Below, one piece after another: positions 17,866-29,300 of a stretch of 64,000 nucleotides of DNA. The notes below the pieces were generated by a model. That model saw only the letters and a program-made list of their open reading frames with translations. It searched no databases and was not told the origin of the DNA. The stretch's first letter is position 1, and each line of letters opens with the position of its first letter. The DNA is from Flavobacterium sp. CBA20B-1 (GTDB lineage Bacteria > Bacteroidota > Bacteroidia > Flavobacteriales > Flavobacteriaceae): the NCBI RefSeq assembly GCF_028473145.1, contig NZ_CP092370.1, positions 1,116,001 to 1,180,000 on the forward strand. Reading direction: 5' to 3'. Made by a program: the position numbers and the translations under genes.

Positions 17866-17940
17866 ATCTTTTAATTCTGCAATGGTCACTTGGTCACTCC
17901 GTCACTTGGTCACCCCGTCACTCGGTCACTCCTCTTCTCC
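17866..17940. repeat. Degenerate tandem GTCACTYSG repeat
   Basis: Six or seven tandem 8-9-bp units of the form GTCACTTG, GTCACTCC, GTCACCCC and GTCACTCG fill the gap between the four-helix gene and rfbB. Similar GTGACAC pieces occur at 17465-17490, on the other side of the four-helix gene. They may mark where that gene was inserted. Confidence 0.6.
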
Positions 17941-17941
17941 T

Positions 17942-18991
17942 TTACTTATACTGCCCCTCATAATATTTCTGATAATCTCCCGATGTGACATTGTTCAGCC
18001 AATCTTGATTGTCCATAAACCAATCAATTGTTTTTGCCAACCCTTGTTCAAAGGTTACGCTTGGATACCATCCCAATTCTTTATTAATCTTATTCGCATC
18101 AATGGCATAACGCAAATCGTGCCCCGGACGGTCTTTCACAAAGGTAATCAACTGTTCACTAGTGCCTGGTTCTCTACCTAATTTGGCATCCATTTGCTTG
18201 CACAATTCTTTGACTAAATCAATATTTGTCCATTCATTAAATCCACCCACATTATAACTCGCACCGTTTTTTCCTTCGTGGAAAACCAAATCAATCGCTT
18301 TGGCATGATCAATCACAAACAACCAATCGCGGGTATATTTTCCATCACCATAAATTGGCAACGGCTTGTTATTGATGATATTATGGATACACAACGGAAT
18401 TAATTTTTCTGGAAAATGGTTCGGGCCATAATTGTTGGAACAATTGGTCATGATGATCGGCATGCCGTATGTATCGTGATATGCACGCACAAAATGGTCA
18501 GAAGATGCTTTGGAAGCGGAATAAGGCGAGTGCGGATCGTATTTAGTATCTTCGGTAAAGAAACCTTCGCTGCCCAACGCACCAAAAACCTCATCGGTTG
18601 ACACATGATGGAAACGTTTACCCTCATAATTATCTTTCCATATTTCACGTGCGGCATTTAATAGATTCACCGTACCAATTACGTTGGTCATCACAAAAGC
18701 CAAAGGATCGGCAATGGAACGATCTACGTGCGACTCGGCTGCCAAGTGAATAACGCCGGTTGGTTGGTATTTTTCAAAAACACGATTAACAGCCTCTGCA
18801 TCACAAATATCAACTTTTTCAAAATGATAATTGGGCAAGTGATCGATATCTTTTAAATTTTCTAAATTACCAGCGTAGGTCAACACATCTACATTTACGA
18901 TGGTATAATCGGGATATTTGGTCACCAATTCGCGTACCACGTGCGAACCGATGAATCCGGCTCCACCTGTAATGATAAGGGTATGTTTCAT
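17942..18991 (-). CDS. rfbB: dTDP-glucose 4,6-dehydratase
   Basis: It converts dTDP-glucose to dTDP-4-keto-6-deoxyglucose. An extended SDR with GGAGFIGSHVV, HLAAESHVDRS, STDEVFG (catalytic Asp/Glu pair) and YSASKASSDHFV (Tyr-x3-Lys). The 349-residue length is standard. It works upstream of rfbC and rfbD. The first enzyme of the path, RfbA, is not in this window. Confidence 0.95.
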   Translation of the reverse strand: MKHTLIITGGAGFIGSHVVRELVTKYPDYTIVNVDVLTYAGNLENLKDIDHLPNYHFEKVDICDAEAVNRVFEKYQPTGVIHLAAESHVDRSIADPLAFVMTNVIGTVNLLNAAREIWKDNYEGKRFHHVSTDEVFGALGSEGFFTEDTKYDPHSPYSASKASSDHFVRAYHDTYGMPIIMTNCSNNYGPNHFPEKLIPLCIHNIINNKPLPIYGDGKYTRDWLFVIDHAKAIDLVFHEGKNGASYNVGGFNEWTNIDLVKELCKQMDAKLGREPGTSEQLITFVKDRPGHDLRYAIDANKINKELGWYPSVTFEQGLAKTIDWFMDNQDWLNNVTSGDYQKYYEGQYK

Positions 18992-19039
18992 TTTTTTGAA
19001 TGTTTCTAATCGAATGGGTTCAAAGATACTATTTTATTA

Positions 19040-20053
19040 TTACTTTTCTGTTTGTTGCTGAAATTTCCAAGAGGTTTGCATAGAGGTTTCTAAGCTGGTT
19101 GTGGGCTGCCAATTAAGTTGGTTTTTTGCTAACGAATAATCGGCAAATGCTTGCACAATATCACCTGCTCTGCGGGGTTTCATTTCATAGGGTATTTTGA
19201 TTCCGTTTGCTTGTTCAAAAGCATGTACAATTTCTAGAACTGTTGAGCCGGTACCTGAACCCAAATTAAAAAACTCTAAATGAGCTTGGTTTTTCTTATC
19301 CAACAAACGTTGCATGGCTTTAACGTGGGCATCGGCTAAATCATTTACATCGATATAATCGCGAATAGCTGTGCCGTCGCGCGTATCGTAATCGTTGCCA
19401 AAAATTCCTAAACGTTCCCTTATTCCCAACGCTGTTTGCGTAACATATGGAACTAAATTATTAGGTATGCCGCTTGGCAATTCACCAATCACTCCAGATG
19501 CATGAGCACCAACAGGATTAAAATACCGCAAGGCTATGGCGTTTTTTTGTGTAGCTTTCACAAAATCTTCAATGATCTCCTCGCCTATTTTTTTGGTGTT
19601 TCCATAAGGCGACTCTGGTTTTTTCAGCGGTGTTTGTTCATGTATCGGCATTTCATCTGCTTGTCCGTACACGGTACACGATGAGGAAAAAATAAAATGG
19701 TCTGCCGCATAATCGTCCATTGCTTGCAAAACATTCATCAATCCCAACAAATTATTGCGGTAATAAAGCAAAGGTTTTTCTACTGATTCGCCTACTGCTT
19801 TGTAAGCTGCAAAATGAATGATACCATCAATATCATGTGATTGAAAAAAAACATTCACCGCATTTGCATCTTTCAAATCGATATTGTAAAAAACCGGCTG
19901 TATGTTGGTAATGGATGTGATTTTTTCCCAAACGTTTAGATGGGAATTTGATAAATCGTCTATAATATACACTTGAAAACCGGCTTGCTGCAAAGCCACT
20001 ACGGTGTGGGAACCAATATAGCCTAAGCCACCTGTTACCAATATATTTTTCAT
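19040..20053 (-). CDS. galE: UDP-glucose 4-epimerase
   Basis: It interconverts UDP-glucose and UDP-galactose (or the GlcNAc pair). Seen: GGLGYIGSHTVV, HFAAYKAVGESV, SSSCTVYG, YGNTKKIGEE and ALRYFNPVGAH. The 337-residue length is usual. It belongs to the same minus-strand cluster as rfbB. Confidence 0.93.
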   Translation of the reverse strand: MKNILVTGGLGYIGSHTVVALQQAGFQVYIIDDLSNSHLNVWEKITSITNIQPVFYNIDLKDANAVNVFFQSHDIDGIIHFAAYKAVGESVEKPLLYYRNNLLGLMNVLQAMDDYAADHFIFSSSCTVYGQADEMPIHEQTPLKKPESPYGNTKKIGEEIIEDFVKATQKNAIALRYFNPVGAHASGVIGELPSGIPNNLVPYVTQTALGIRERLGIFGNDYDTRDGTAIRDYIDVNDLADAHVKAMQRLLDKKNQAHLEFFNLGSGTGSTVLEIVHAFEQANGIKIPYEMKPRRAGDIVQAFADYSLAKNQLNWQPTTSLETSMQTSWKFQQQTEK

Positions 20054-20085
20054 TTTTTTCTTTTTTAAGAGTGAATTTTGGGTGC

Positions 20086-20514
20086 TTACTCGTTGCTTTT
20101 AATGCTTTCTTTTTCGGCTACGCTTTTGCGCAAACCCGAACTTGAGAAACGGTGATCGCGTTGGTTAAAATACATTGCAATACCTTTTTCCTCACAATAA
20201 GCTCTACCAGTAAAATTCTTATCGCGGTATTCTTCTCCTAAAATACGAACATCGATTTTAAACGACCGAAGAATATCTTCTAAATCTTGCTCGGTTGCGT
20301 AAGGAACAATTTCATCAACATGAATACATCCTTTTAACTGAATATACCGCTCTACAACGCTTTGGGCGGGTTTGTTTTTTTCAGGTCGATCTATTGTGGG
20401 ATCGGTTTGCAACCCACAAATTAAATAATCGCACTGACGTTTTGCGTCTTCGAGCATTTTTATATGTCCTGCGTGCAACAAATCGAACGCACTAAAAGTA
20501 ATTCCTATTTTCAT
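20086..20514 (-). CDS. Cytidylyltransferase-like protein (TagD/RfaE C-domain type)
   Basis: A 142-residue nucleotidyltransferase with the HxGH motif (HAGH, 14-17), then VDEIVPYATEQDLEDIL and the terminal RFSSSGLRKS that takes the place of the usual ISTTxI-type loop. It would activate a sugar- or polyol-phosphate with CTP or ATP. The acceptor is not evident. It lies 33 bp upstream of galE, so the two may be co-transcribed. Confidence 0.8.
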   Translation of the reverse strand: MKIGITFSAFDLLHAGHIKMLEDAKRQCDYLICGLQTDPTIDRPEKNKPAQSVVERYIQLKGCIHVDEIVPYATEQDLEDILRSFKIDVRILGEEYRDKNFTGRAYCEEKGIAMYFNQRDHRFSSSGLRKSVAEKESIKSNE

Positions 20515-20902
20515 AATGTTTTGTATAACTCTTCAGAAAAAATGTATTTTCGAAGGATGCATCACTTTTACTTCCTACCTTTTCTGTACACCGTCTAAAA
20601 AGCATTTATGGGTGGAAATTTACCACTTTTTTATGGATTGAAGAAAAACTTTTTAAGCGTGCGTGTATATTTGAATAAGCGAAACATTATTTTTTAGTTT
20701 GTTACTCCTTATTTATACTACTGCTTTCGGAGTGGCATTTAACAGTAACAAAATTTGATTCTCACAAAATATCAAAAAACTTTTAACTATTGATTGTGCT
20801 ACATGATGCCTAATATGCATTAACATCTTGAAAGGTGTTTTTAATACTATCATTAAAATTATTTCAATAATGCTTCAAAGGATACCGAGCGCCAACAATG
20901 TC
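20515..20902. other. 388-bp intergenic gap
   Basis: The gap is AT-rich and lies between the cytidylyltransferase start and the UDP-sugar dehydrogenase stop. I see no ORF or clear hairpin terminator. It probably holds the promoter of the downstream cluster. Confidence 0.4.
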
Positions 20903-22195
20903 TTACAGTCTGCCATCTACCGGTTCTTGTAAAACTCCTTTCACATCATAAATCACGCCAGATGGGTTCAAATGTTTTCGAACATCCATCGATAAAAATT
21001 GTTGATGGGCTACGGCTAAAACTGCTGCATCGAAGGTGGTATTTTCTAAAGATTCTAAAACAATGACTTCTTTTGGAAGCACACGATTTTTCCAATTTAC
21101 CCATGGATCATATACGGAAACACAGCATCCATAATCTAAAAGTGCATCTACCACATCCCATACTTTGGAATTGCGCATATCGGGACAATTTTCTTTAAAA
21201 GTGACACCTAATACCAAAACTTTAGCTTTTTTTATCTTCATATCATTTTGAATCATTAGTTTCACTACTTGGGATGCTACAAATGCACCCATTGAATCGT
21301 TTAACCTACGTGCCGATAAAATCAATTCTGAATAATAGCCCATTTGTTGTGCCTTTTGTGCCAAATAAAACGGATCCACCCCAATACAATGTCCGCCTAC
21401 TAAACCTGGTTGAAAGGGCATAAAATTCCATTTGGTTCCTGCAGCTTGCAATACTTCTTTGGTATCGATACCCATTAACGCAAAAATTTTTGCCAATTCG
21501 TTTACAAAAGCAATATTTATGTCGCGTTGCGCATTTTCGATCACTTTTGCTGCTTCTGCCACTTTGATTGAAGATGCTTTGTGTGTTCCAGCTGTTATAA
21601 CCGATGCATAAAGTGCATCAATCTCCTGAGCAATTGCGGTTGTTGAACCAGAAGTTACTTTAATAATTTTTTCAATAGACCGTTCTTTATCGCCCGGATT
21701 TACCCGTTCTGGAGAATATCCTGCAAAGAAATCAGTATTGAACTGCAAACCTGAAATTCTTTCTAAAATAGGCACACATTCTTCTTCTGTTACTCCTGGA
21801 TAAACAGTTGATTCATAAACCACTACATTTCCTTTTCGCAGTACCGAACCCACCAATTCAGATGCTTTTTTAAGAGGCGTTAGATCGGGTGTGTTGTTTT
21901 TATCAACAGGTGTAGGCACGGTGATGATGTAATAATCGGCTATTTCCAAATCTACCTCACAGTCTGAAAAACGCAAACCGTTAGAAGCAGTAGTACTCGC
22001 TAATGATGTATTTAAAACAGACTGTAAGGTTTCTTTTGATACCTCTAAAGTTCGGTCTTCGCCATTATTAAGCGCTGCAATTCGGTTTGTATCGATATCA
22101 TAACCAATCACTTGGTATTTTTTGGCAAATAGACAAGCTAGTGGTAGCCCCACATAGCCTAAACCAATGACCGCAATTATAGGTTGTTTGTTCAT
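20903..22195 (-). CDS. UDP-N-acetylhexosamine / UDP-sugar 6-dehydrogenase (TviB/WbpA type)
   Basis: It oxidises C6 of a UDP-sugar to the uronic acid using two NAD+. Seen: the N-terminal Rossmann GLGYVGLPLACLFAKKY (11-27), ESTVYPGVTEE, YSPERVNPGDKE, the catalytic Cys in GGHCIGVDPFYLA and the C-terminal GVTFKENCPDMRNSKV. The PERVNPGD block is typical of the UDP-N-acetyl-hexosamine dehydrogenases for capsule/O-antigen. Length is 430 residues. Confidence 0.9.
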   Translation of the reverse strand: MNKQPIIAVIGLGYVGLPLACLFAKKYQVIGYDIDTNRIAALNNGEDRTLEVSKETLQSVLNTSLASTTASNGLRFSDCEVDLEIADYYIITVPTPVDKNNTPDLTPLKKASELVGSVLRKGNVVVYESTVYPGVTEEECVPILERISGLQFNTDFFAGYSPERVNPGDKERSIEKIIKVTSGSTTAIAQEIDALYASVITAGTHKASSIKVAEAAKVIENAQRDINIAFVNELAKIFALMGIDTKEVLQAAGTKWNFMPFQPGLVGGHCIGVDPFYLAQKAQQMGYYSELILSARRLNDSMGAFVASQVVKLMIQNDMKIKKAKVLVLGVTFKENCPDMRNSKVWDVVDALLDYGCCVSVYDPWVNWKNRVLPKEVIVLESLENTTFDAAVLAVAHQQFLSMDVRKHLNPSGVIYDVKGVLQEPVDGRL

Positions 22196-22397
22196 ATTTC
22201 TTCTTTATAAACAGCTTTTTAAAATCAATTAACAAGCCAAAACACCATTTATATTGAACCTTACTGTTTTCAATAGTTTTAAAACTGAAAACATCAATAC
22301 CTTTTGTTGGAACAATCTACAAGTTGGTGCCTACTTCCGCAAAAATAGTTAAATGTAAAATGAGTACCCAAAAGTACTCATTTTTATTTATTTTTCG

Positions 22398-23822
22398 TTA
22401 CAACTCAATATCGTAGAGTTTTAATTTATTGTACAGCGTTTTACGGTCAATTCCCAATATTTGTGCTGCTTTTGTTTTGTTGTATTTTGCTTTTTCTAAT
22501 GCCACTCTGATTAAATGCTCTTCGTTTTTAGATGAATACAACTTCATCTCCTCTTCAGGTGAAATACCGTTGCTGAAATTAGTTGCTGTATTTTCATCTG
22601 TCTCATTGCTTTTTAACAAAGTGTTTTGCTGAAACATTTCAGCAGGTAGAACAGAAGTTTCAATAAAATCGGATTTACTTAATAATACCGCTCGTTTAAT
22701 TACATTGCGCATTTCTCGTAAATTTCCCGGCCATTCATAGTTTAAAAACAATTCTGTAACTTCATCAGACAAACCATGAACATCGCGCTCTAATTCCTCA
22801 TTTGATTGCGCTATAAAAAAATTTGCAAATTCAAGAATATCCTTACCTCGTTCATTTAAACGGGGAGCTTGAATGGAAAATTCGTTTAATCGATGGTATA
22901 AATCTTCTCTAAAATGTCCGTCTCGAACTGCTTTTTGTAAGTCTTCGTTGGTAGCAGCAATAATGCGAATATCTACATTTATTTCTTTACTGCTTCCTAC
23001 AGGTTTCACTTTTCGTTCTTGCAAAGCACGAAGTAGTTGCACTTGAACATCGTAGGTTAAATTACCTACTTCGTCTAAAAAAATAGTTCCCCCATTAGCT
23101 GCTTCAAAGTGACCAACTTTATCACCCGTTGCACCTGTAAAGGAACCTTTTACATGGCCAAAAAATTCGCTTGCAGCTAAATCTTTTGGGATTGCCCCAC
23201 AATCAACCGCCACATAAGGCATGTTTTGACGCTTGCTTAATTTGTGAATGGAATAGGCTATGTTTTCCTTTCCGGTACCACTATCACCTATGATCAATAC
23301 CGAAATATTTGTAGGCGCCACCACGTTGATAAACTCGTGCAATTCTTTAGACTTTTCACTTTTACCTTTAATGAAATGACTACCTGTGTATGCATTTTTT
23401 ACAGGTCGTGTTTCATTGGTTTCAGTATTTTTTTCGGAGTGAACCACCGTAGCTGTTTTTCCGGAATCTTTCAGTGCTTTGTCAATAGTATGCAGGATTT
23501 CGTCAGAATTTATGGGTTTCGATACATAGTCAAAAGCACCCATTTTCATCACATTAACTGCTGTTTTGATATCGGTGTAGCCAGTCATTAATATTACTTG
23601 AATGGCAGGATTGATATCTTTAATGAATTTGAGTATTTCGATACCATCGTTATCTGGCAAGCGCACATCGGTTAAAACTAGGTCAATTTTTTCATCGTTT
23701 AAGATTATAGCCGCTTCTTTGAATGAAAAAGCATGGAACACTTCGAACCCTTTTTTGGTTAGAAATGTCTTCATCATCAGGCAGAAAGACACATCATCTT
23801 CTATTATTAAAATTTTTTTCAT
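22398..23822 (-). CDS. Sigma-54-dependent response regulator (NtrC family)
   Basis: Receiver domain (1-120) with acidic pocket DD9-10, phospho-Asp52 in TDVRLPD and Lys102. AAA+ domain (about 150-390) with Walker A GDSGTGKE (180-187), the sigma-54 contact loop read as GSFTGA (226-231, usual GAFTGA) and GGTIFLDEVGN. A Fis-type helix-turn-helix ends the protein (NKTKAAQILGIDRKTLYNKL). No sensor kinase is adjacent, so its signal is unknown. Confidence 0.92.
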   Translation of the reverse strand: MKKILIIEDDVSFCLMMKTFLTKKGFEVFHAFSFKEAAIILNDEKIDLVLTDVRLPDNDGIEILKFIKDINPAIQVILMTGYTDIKTAVNVMKMGAFDYVSKPINSDEILHTIDKALKDSGKTATVVHSEKNTETNETRPVKNAYTGSHFIKGKSEKSKELHEFINVVAPTNISVLIIGDSGTGKENIAYSIHKLSKRQNMPYVAVDCGAIPKDLAASEFFGHVKGSFTGATGDKVGHFEAANGGTIFLDEVGNLTYDVQVQLLRALQERKVKPVGSSKEINVDIRIIAATNEDLQKAVRDGHFREDLYHRLNEFSIQAPRLNERGKDILEFANFFIAQSNEELERDVHGLSDEVTELFLNYEWPGNLREMRNVIKRAVLLSKSDFIETSVLPAEMFQQNTLLKSNETDENTATNFSNGISPEEEMKLYSSKNEEHLIRVALEKAKYNKTKAAQILGIDRKTLYNKLKLYDIEL

Positions 23823-23986
23823 TCTTGGGCAAGATATTTTGTATTACATAATAATAAGGATTTTGAAAGGTACAAAATTTTCTATTAATACATATTTTTT
23901 ATTTGGTGAAATTTTTGCTTCCCTCAAAACATGATTATTAATCCTACGTCATTACAAATTTGGTATAAAATCTGCCTAAAAAAATA

Positions 23987-26302
23987 TTAAAACGGATACC
24001 CAATGGCAATATTAAACATAAGGTTATCTCGGCGCCATGTTTTTCGTGAAAAGTCTATTTCATTGAAAGTCCAGCGGTCTCCTTTGGGATAGTAAGGTAT
24101 GCGCAAAGGCATTGCCAAATCGGCACGAAGAATGAGGATATTAAAGTCGAAACGCAAACCAAAACCAGCGCCAACGGCAATTTCTGATAAAAATTCTTTG
24201 CTAAACTGTCCGCCGGGTCTTGTAGTTTCTTCGTTAAAAAGCCATACATTTCCGGCATCTACAAACACTGCTGCATTTAAAAAACTAATAATATTGGCAC
24301 GGTATTCTAAATTTGCTTCTAATTTCACATCTCCTGCTTGATCATGGTAAAAAGATGAACCTTCTCCGCGCGGATCATAGCTACCCGGACCCAACGTACG
24401 TGCTCGAAAAGCACGAATACTATTGCTACCACCCACAAAAAATTGTTTAGAAAAAGGCATGTGCACCGAATTTCCATACGGATAGGCCACTCCTGCAATA
24501 AAACGGCTCGCAAGTTGCGAGGTATTGTTCAGTTTTAAATAGTACCTAAAATCGTGTTCTGTTTTGATGTATTGGCTATATGCAACACCCAAAATGGTTT
24601 TAGGCGCTTCTTTTTCTGCGTTTGCTCCTGATATAATACCTGTTAAATTGGCCGATAAGTCTAATAATCCTTTGTAATAAAAAGTGTGTTTTTTAGGCAA
24701 CATGGTATTGGTGAAAATATACGAATATACCGGACCAAAAATCAATTGCTTTTCGGTAACACGGGCTAATGGTGGATATTTTGCAATCTCTTCTTCATAC
24801 TTTGCAGTGGTTTTTTCAGGTGCAACATAGGTAACTTCAAGCAGTTTTAGATCGTGTTCGCGCAAGGCGTTTTCTTTCCATAGATATCCAAATGATGCAT
24901 TGAAATTATGCAACGTGTATAGTTGGGTGCGGTTTTGATATTCGTATCCTAATTGTACCCGAGTACGCGGCACAAAGGCACTTGATGACTGAAATTTAAA
25001 CGGGGCAATGATGCGCGGCCAAGTTAAACTAAAACGGCTACCCACACGGTAAATATTATTGGCTTCCTTACTGCCGCCCAATTGAAAATCGATGGCTGTG
25101 TAGAGTGTTGCTGTAAACAATTCTGCTCCGCGAAGAAAATTGCGGTGGCGCCAATTAAAGTTTACTTCTCCGCCCACATAACTTGCAGAATTCGATTTTC
25201 CCAATGTTTCCAATCGAAGCGACTTGAAATCGTTTGGAGTGAGGTAATAATACACATCGAATTTTTGAGCGGTTGAGTCTTTTAATACAAATTGATTTTT
25301 TACAAACTTAAACGTACCCAAATTTATCAGTCGGCTTAAAGTGAGGTTGTGATTGGAACGATTGTACAAATCGCCCGATTTAAAATACAACGCCCGATCA
25401 TAAATTTGCGGACGGAATTTTTCTTTTGGGTCTAAAATATATACATTGTCTTTCCACAGAATGGTATCGGTGTTTGCACGCACCAAATTGCGGCGGTTGC
25501 GCGCATTTCGCAAGTTATAATCCGAAAAGATATAAATTTTATCAATCGTAAACTGTTCTTTTGCCAGTTCGGGTGTATCGTTTTTAATTTTTACTTTTAA
25601 GTTGACTTTGTGTTTTACTTCGGTACTATCTACTTGTACAATAATGTTGTTGGGGTCAAAATAATAAAAACCATTTTCTTTTAATTTCGCATCGATACGC
25701 TCGCGTTCATTTTTAATGACATCTAAACTAAACGGATCGTTTATTTTTAAAAGCGATTCATCGGTTGTTTTCCGGATTTCTTTTGCCAAAATGGTTGAAT
25801 CTTGTGGAAAAGTAACCTCATTGATTGTATATTGAACGCGCGGCGATACTTCATAATTGATATGTACTTTCTTGTTTTTGGGCACGGTATCATAACTTGC
25901 CGAAATATTAAAATAACCATTATTCTCACCCGTGTTTTCGATTAAATCTAAGTTAAAAGGAATGTCCACATCACTTAAATAGACCGGTTTTTTTCCTACT
26001 TTATACTTTAACCAATGTTTAAATCCCTTGTCTTTTTTTGGTTCGCTTACTTTATTGTAGATATATATTTGTGGACGCAACCCCAAAAATGATTTGTTGG
26101 GTTTTGGGGTTAACGATTCTTTTAGCAAATCTTCTAATGCCGATTTTTTGCTTTTCGGCAAGGAATCGCTTAAAATAGTAATAGATGCACCTGTGTATAA
26201 ATAATCACCTTCGGGCACAAAACGCGTATTGCTACAGCCAACCAAAAACAAAGCTGTGGCTGCAAAAAGTAGTTTATTTAGTAGTTGGGGTAGCTTGTTC
26301 AT
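23987..26302 (-). CDS. tamL: TamL: lipidated BamA-family translocation protein
   Basis: A 771-residue outer membrane protein with a lipoprotein signal (ALFLVGCSN, Cys23), POTRA-like modules (about 30-330) and a C-terminal BamA-type beta-barrel with KQFFVGGSNSIRAFRARTLGPGS. Bacteroidota carry a lipidated TamA variant named TamL, coupled to TamB, and the adjacent gene is tamB. It probably assists outer membrane assembly or lipid transport. It overlaps the end of tamB by 29 bp, so translation is likely coupled. Confidence 0.9.
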   Translation of the reverse strand: MNKLPQLLNKLLFAATALFLVGCSNTRFVPEGDYLYTGASITILSDSLPKSKKSALEDLLKESLTPKPNKSFLGLRPQIYIYNKVSEPKKDKGFKHWLKYKVGKKPVYLSDVDIPFNLDLIENTGENNGYFNISASYDTVPKNKKVHINYEVSPRVQYTINEVTFPQDSTILAKEIRKTTDESLLKINDPFSLDVIKNERERIDAKLKENGFYYFDPNNIIVQVDSTEVKHKVNLKVKIKNDTPELAKEQFTIDKIYIFSDYNLRNARNRRNLVRANTDTILWKDNVYILDPKEKFRPQIYDRALYFKSGDLYNRSNHNLTLSRLINLGTFKFVKNQFVLKDSTAQKFDVYYYLTPNDFKSLRLETLGKSNSASYVGGEVNFNWRHRNFLRGAELFTATLYTAIDFQLGGSKEANNIYRVGSRFSLTWPRIIAPFKFQSSSAFVPRTRVQLGYEYQNRTQLYTLHNFNASFGYLWKENALREHDLKLLEVTYVAPEKTTAKYEEEIAKYPPLARVTEKQLIFGPVYSYIFTNTMLPKKHTFYYKGLLDLSANLTGIISGANAEKEAPKTILGVAYSQYIKTEHDFRYYLKLNNTSQLASRFIAGVAYPYGNSVHMPFSKQFFVGGSNSIRAFRARTLGPGSYDPRGEGSSFYHDQAGDVKLEANLEYRANIISFLNAAVFVDAGNVWLFNEETTRPGGQFSKEFLSEIAVGAGFGLRFDFNILILRADLAMPLRIPYYPKGDRWTFNEIDFSRKTWRRDNLMFNIAIGYPF

Positions 26303-29300
26303 TTTGTAATTTTCTTTGTTGTTTTCTAAAGGCGCGGTTTCGTTTGCTGCGGTTGATCAACTCTCTAAATTTGTTGTAATCTAATGTAATCACAAAACCA
26401 ACGCCGGTTTCAATAATTTGTCCTTGTAGTGCCACTTGGTATTCGTCTTTTCGATAGGCTTTTAATAAATACCTGCCGTCTTTAGACAATAAATATTCTA
26501 TCTGAATATCGCCTGCAATATTGGTCATTTGTTCGTTTTGGCGTTCATTTCCTTCTAAACCAAAATTACTGCCCACACTCACTTTTAAACGATCATTCAA
26601 CAATGTTTTAGAAATATTTACATTCAAATCGGTACGGTTTTGTTGGGTACCTGTGCTGTAATCGTCGGTAGATTCTAAATCAAAATTCAATTCCACACCA
26701 TCAATTAAATCAGCAGCAATATTGTTTAACTGCTCCGAAAGCATACGGCTTACACTTTGGCGGGCAACGCTTTCTGCAGACATTCCTGCACTGCTTTGAA
26801 ATGGATTTTCGCCAATGAAACGATTCAACAGTAACAAAGCAAAAACTTGTTTGTTCATTTCCGACTCTTCGGTGCGCAGTTCACTTAGTTTATTGCTTAC
26901 AGCTGCGGTGATTTCCGTTGGTATGCCGGGATTATTGCCATCTACTTCTATATCAAATGTAATGATTGGTTTTAGCAATTCGCCCGACATTTTTAACAAG
27001 GTATTAAAAGGAATGCGTTGTTTGTATAAGTTCGAAATTTCGTCGTTGCCCACTTGTTGTTGTACCAAATCATAAGGTGCTGCTTTGGTTTTATAGATAG
27101 CTGTGATATCAACATCTGCTTTTGTAGGCTCGCCCGTCCAAGTGATAGAACTTCCTTTTTGAATGATGAATCGACGTTTTAACAAACTTACCGACATTTC
27201 ATAAGCGCCTTCGTTTACCTCATATCTTCCCACAAGGGTTGTTTTGCCCGATGGATCAATACCACCTGTTAACTGCCCTTCTCCTTGCAATTTGATAAAA
27301 TCTCCGTTTGCTTTATCAATTACGATAGACATTTGTGCTTCTTTGTCTAACTCGATATTTAAGTTTACATCCAAGCCGCTTAGTGTTTGGTTTAAATCTT
27401 CTTCGGGGTCTTCTATGGTATCTTCCAAAGCCAATTGATCTTGATCTACAAATTCTATAATGCCTTCGCGTTCTTGCAACGCCGGACTTGATTGCGGCAT
27501 TACAAATGTGAAATCGGTTTTATCGGTTACATTTATCGTTCCGTCTATTTTTGGAAGATCTAAATTGCCTTTTACACCAATATTAGCATTGATAGCCATC
27601 ACCCCATAAAGCATTTGATTATCGGTTTTAGTAGAATTCACCACTTTGAAATTGCGCGCCGAAAGATTCAAATCAAAATTAAAATCTTGATACGTTTTGG
27701 TAAGTACTGCGCCGTTTATGGTTAAGGCATTTCCATCGGTATCATTTATTTTAAACGATTTAAACACAATTCCTCTATTAGTAAATTGAATTTCATCGTT
27801 CATGTTTTGAAAAGTAGTGTTGAGCTGTGATACGCCAAAACCGGCATCGTTAAACTGTACATTCCCCAATATACTTGGTGCATCAGTAGTGCCGGTAAGT
27901 TTCAATTTACCCGAAATATATCCCTTAGCATCGCTGAGTTGGTTCATTGAAAAACCTTGAATACTGGTCATTTGCAAGGCTTTTATATCTAAATCGGCAT
28001 CAAATTTACTTGCTGCGGTATCATAGCTTCCCAATAGCGACAAGTTGTTGTTGAAGCCGCTCAATTTAATATCTGCATTATATAAAGAAGATGTTTCGTT
28101 TGCCACCAAAGCATCTATCGTTCCAATGGCATTTCCAAAAACTTTTAAATCTTTAATGTTTAAATCGGCTGTTAACCGCAAATCATTCATCACATCTTTT
28201 AATACCGCTTTTCCATTGATGGTTCCTTCTGCAGGTAACGAATCTTTACGAACAATCTCTGTTAATGTTTCAATTTTAAAATCTTTAAATTGAATATTTA
28301 AAGGCGCTGCAGGTGTGTCGCCTTCTGAATTAATCGTAATGGAACTGTTGGCGCTTGTAAGATCTAAATTTTGTGCCACCAATCCTGTTGGATACACAGT
28401 AAGTTTATTGTTCGGTGCAACACTCCAAGCATCATAATTCAACACAAAACCGTCTTGTTTCAAGCTTAAATCAATCAAATCATTGGCTGTGGCTACATTT
28501 CCGGCAATTTTATATTGAACTTCCTCGTTGTCGTCTTTAACCAATAAATTGTAATCAATGACATCGTTTGCTATAAATCCATCTAAAACAATATTTTCTA
28601 ACCTAAATTGTTCGCTGTCTAACTGGTTCAATGTTACGGAATAATTCAAGCTTTCTTCATCGTTTCCAGCCGATAATTTAATGTCATTCAGTTGATAAGC
28701 ATCATATTGCACTTGGGGCACACTTCCATATACCGTAATTTTACGCGAATCGGCATTGTAGGAACCGTACAGATTGATGGTTTGAAACGATGTAAGCGCA
28801 GGTGCAAACTTGCGAATGAGGTCGTCGTTTTTAATTTTTCCTTTAAAATCAAAATATTGCGATGGACTAATTGGTTTTTTGGGATCGCTTTCTTTTTGAA
28901 AATGATAATATTGATTTAATGTGCTAAGCAACGAAGCACTAATTTCGGTTAATTTATATTTTCCGGTAATGGCTGCATCAACAATTTGTGATTTTAAGTC
29001 GATGCTATTGATGCTGTCATTACTCACCGCTTTTAGGCTTATTGTACTGATTGGATAAATTTCGTCACCGTCTGAAAGCACAAAATCTTGCAACAGCATT
29101 TCGCCATTCAAAGCATCGGGATTAAGCGATGAAAAATCGGCCTTTAACTTTCCTGCCAAAGCCATTGGTGTATCGTAAAAACCAAGTTTGTTAAGATCAA
29201 TTTTAAAAATAGTACCATCGGTTTTTACAGTTGGCTGCGTGGCGTTGTACACTCCGCTGGCTGCGATATTTAATTTTGCGTTTTCATCATCAGAACGAAG

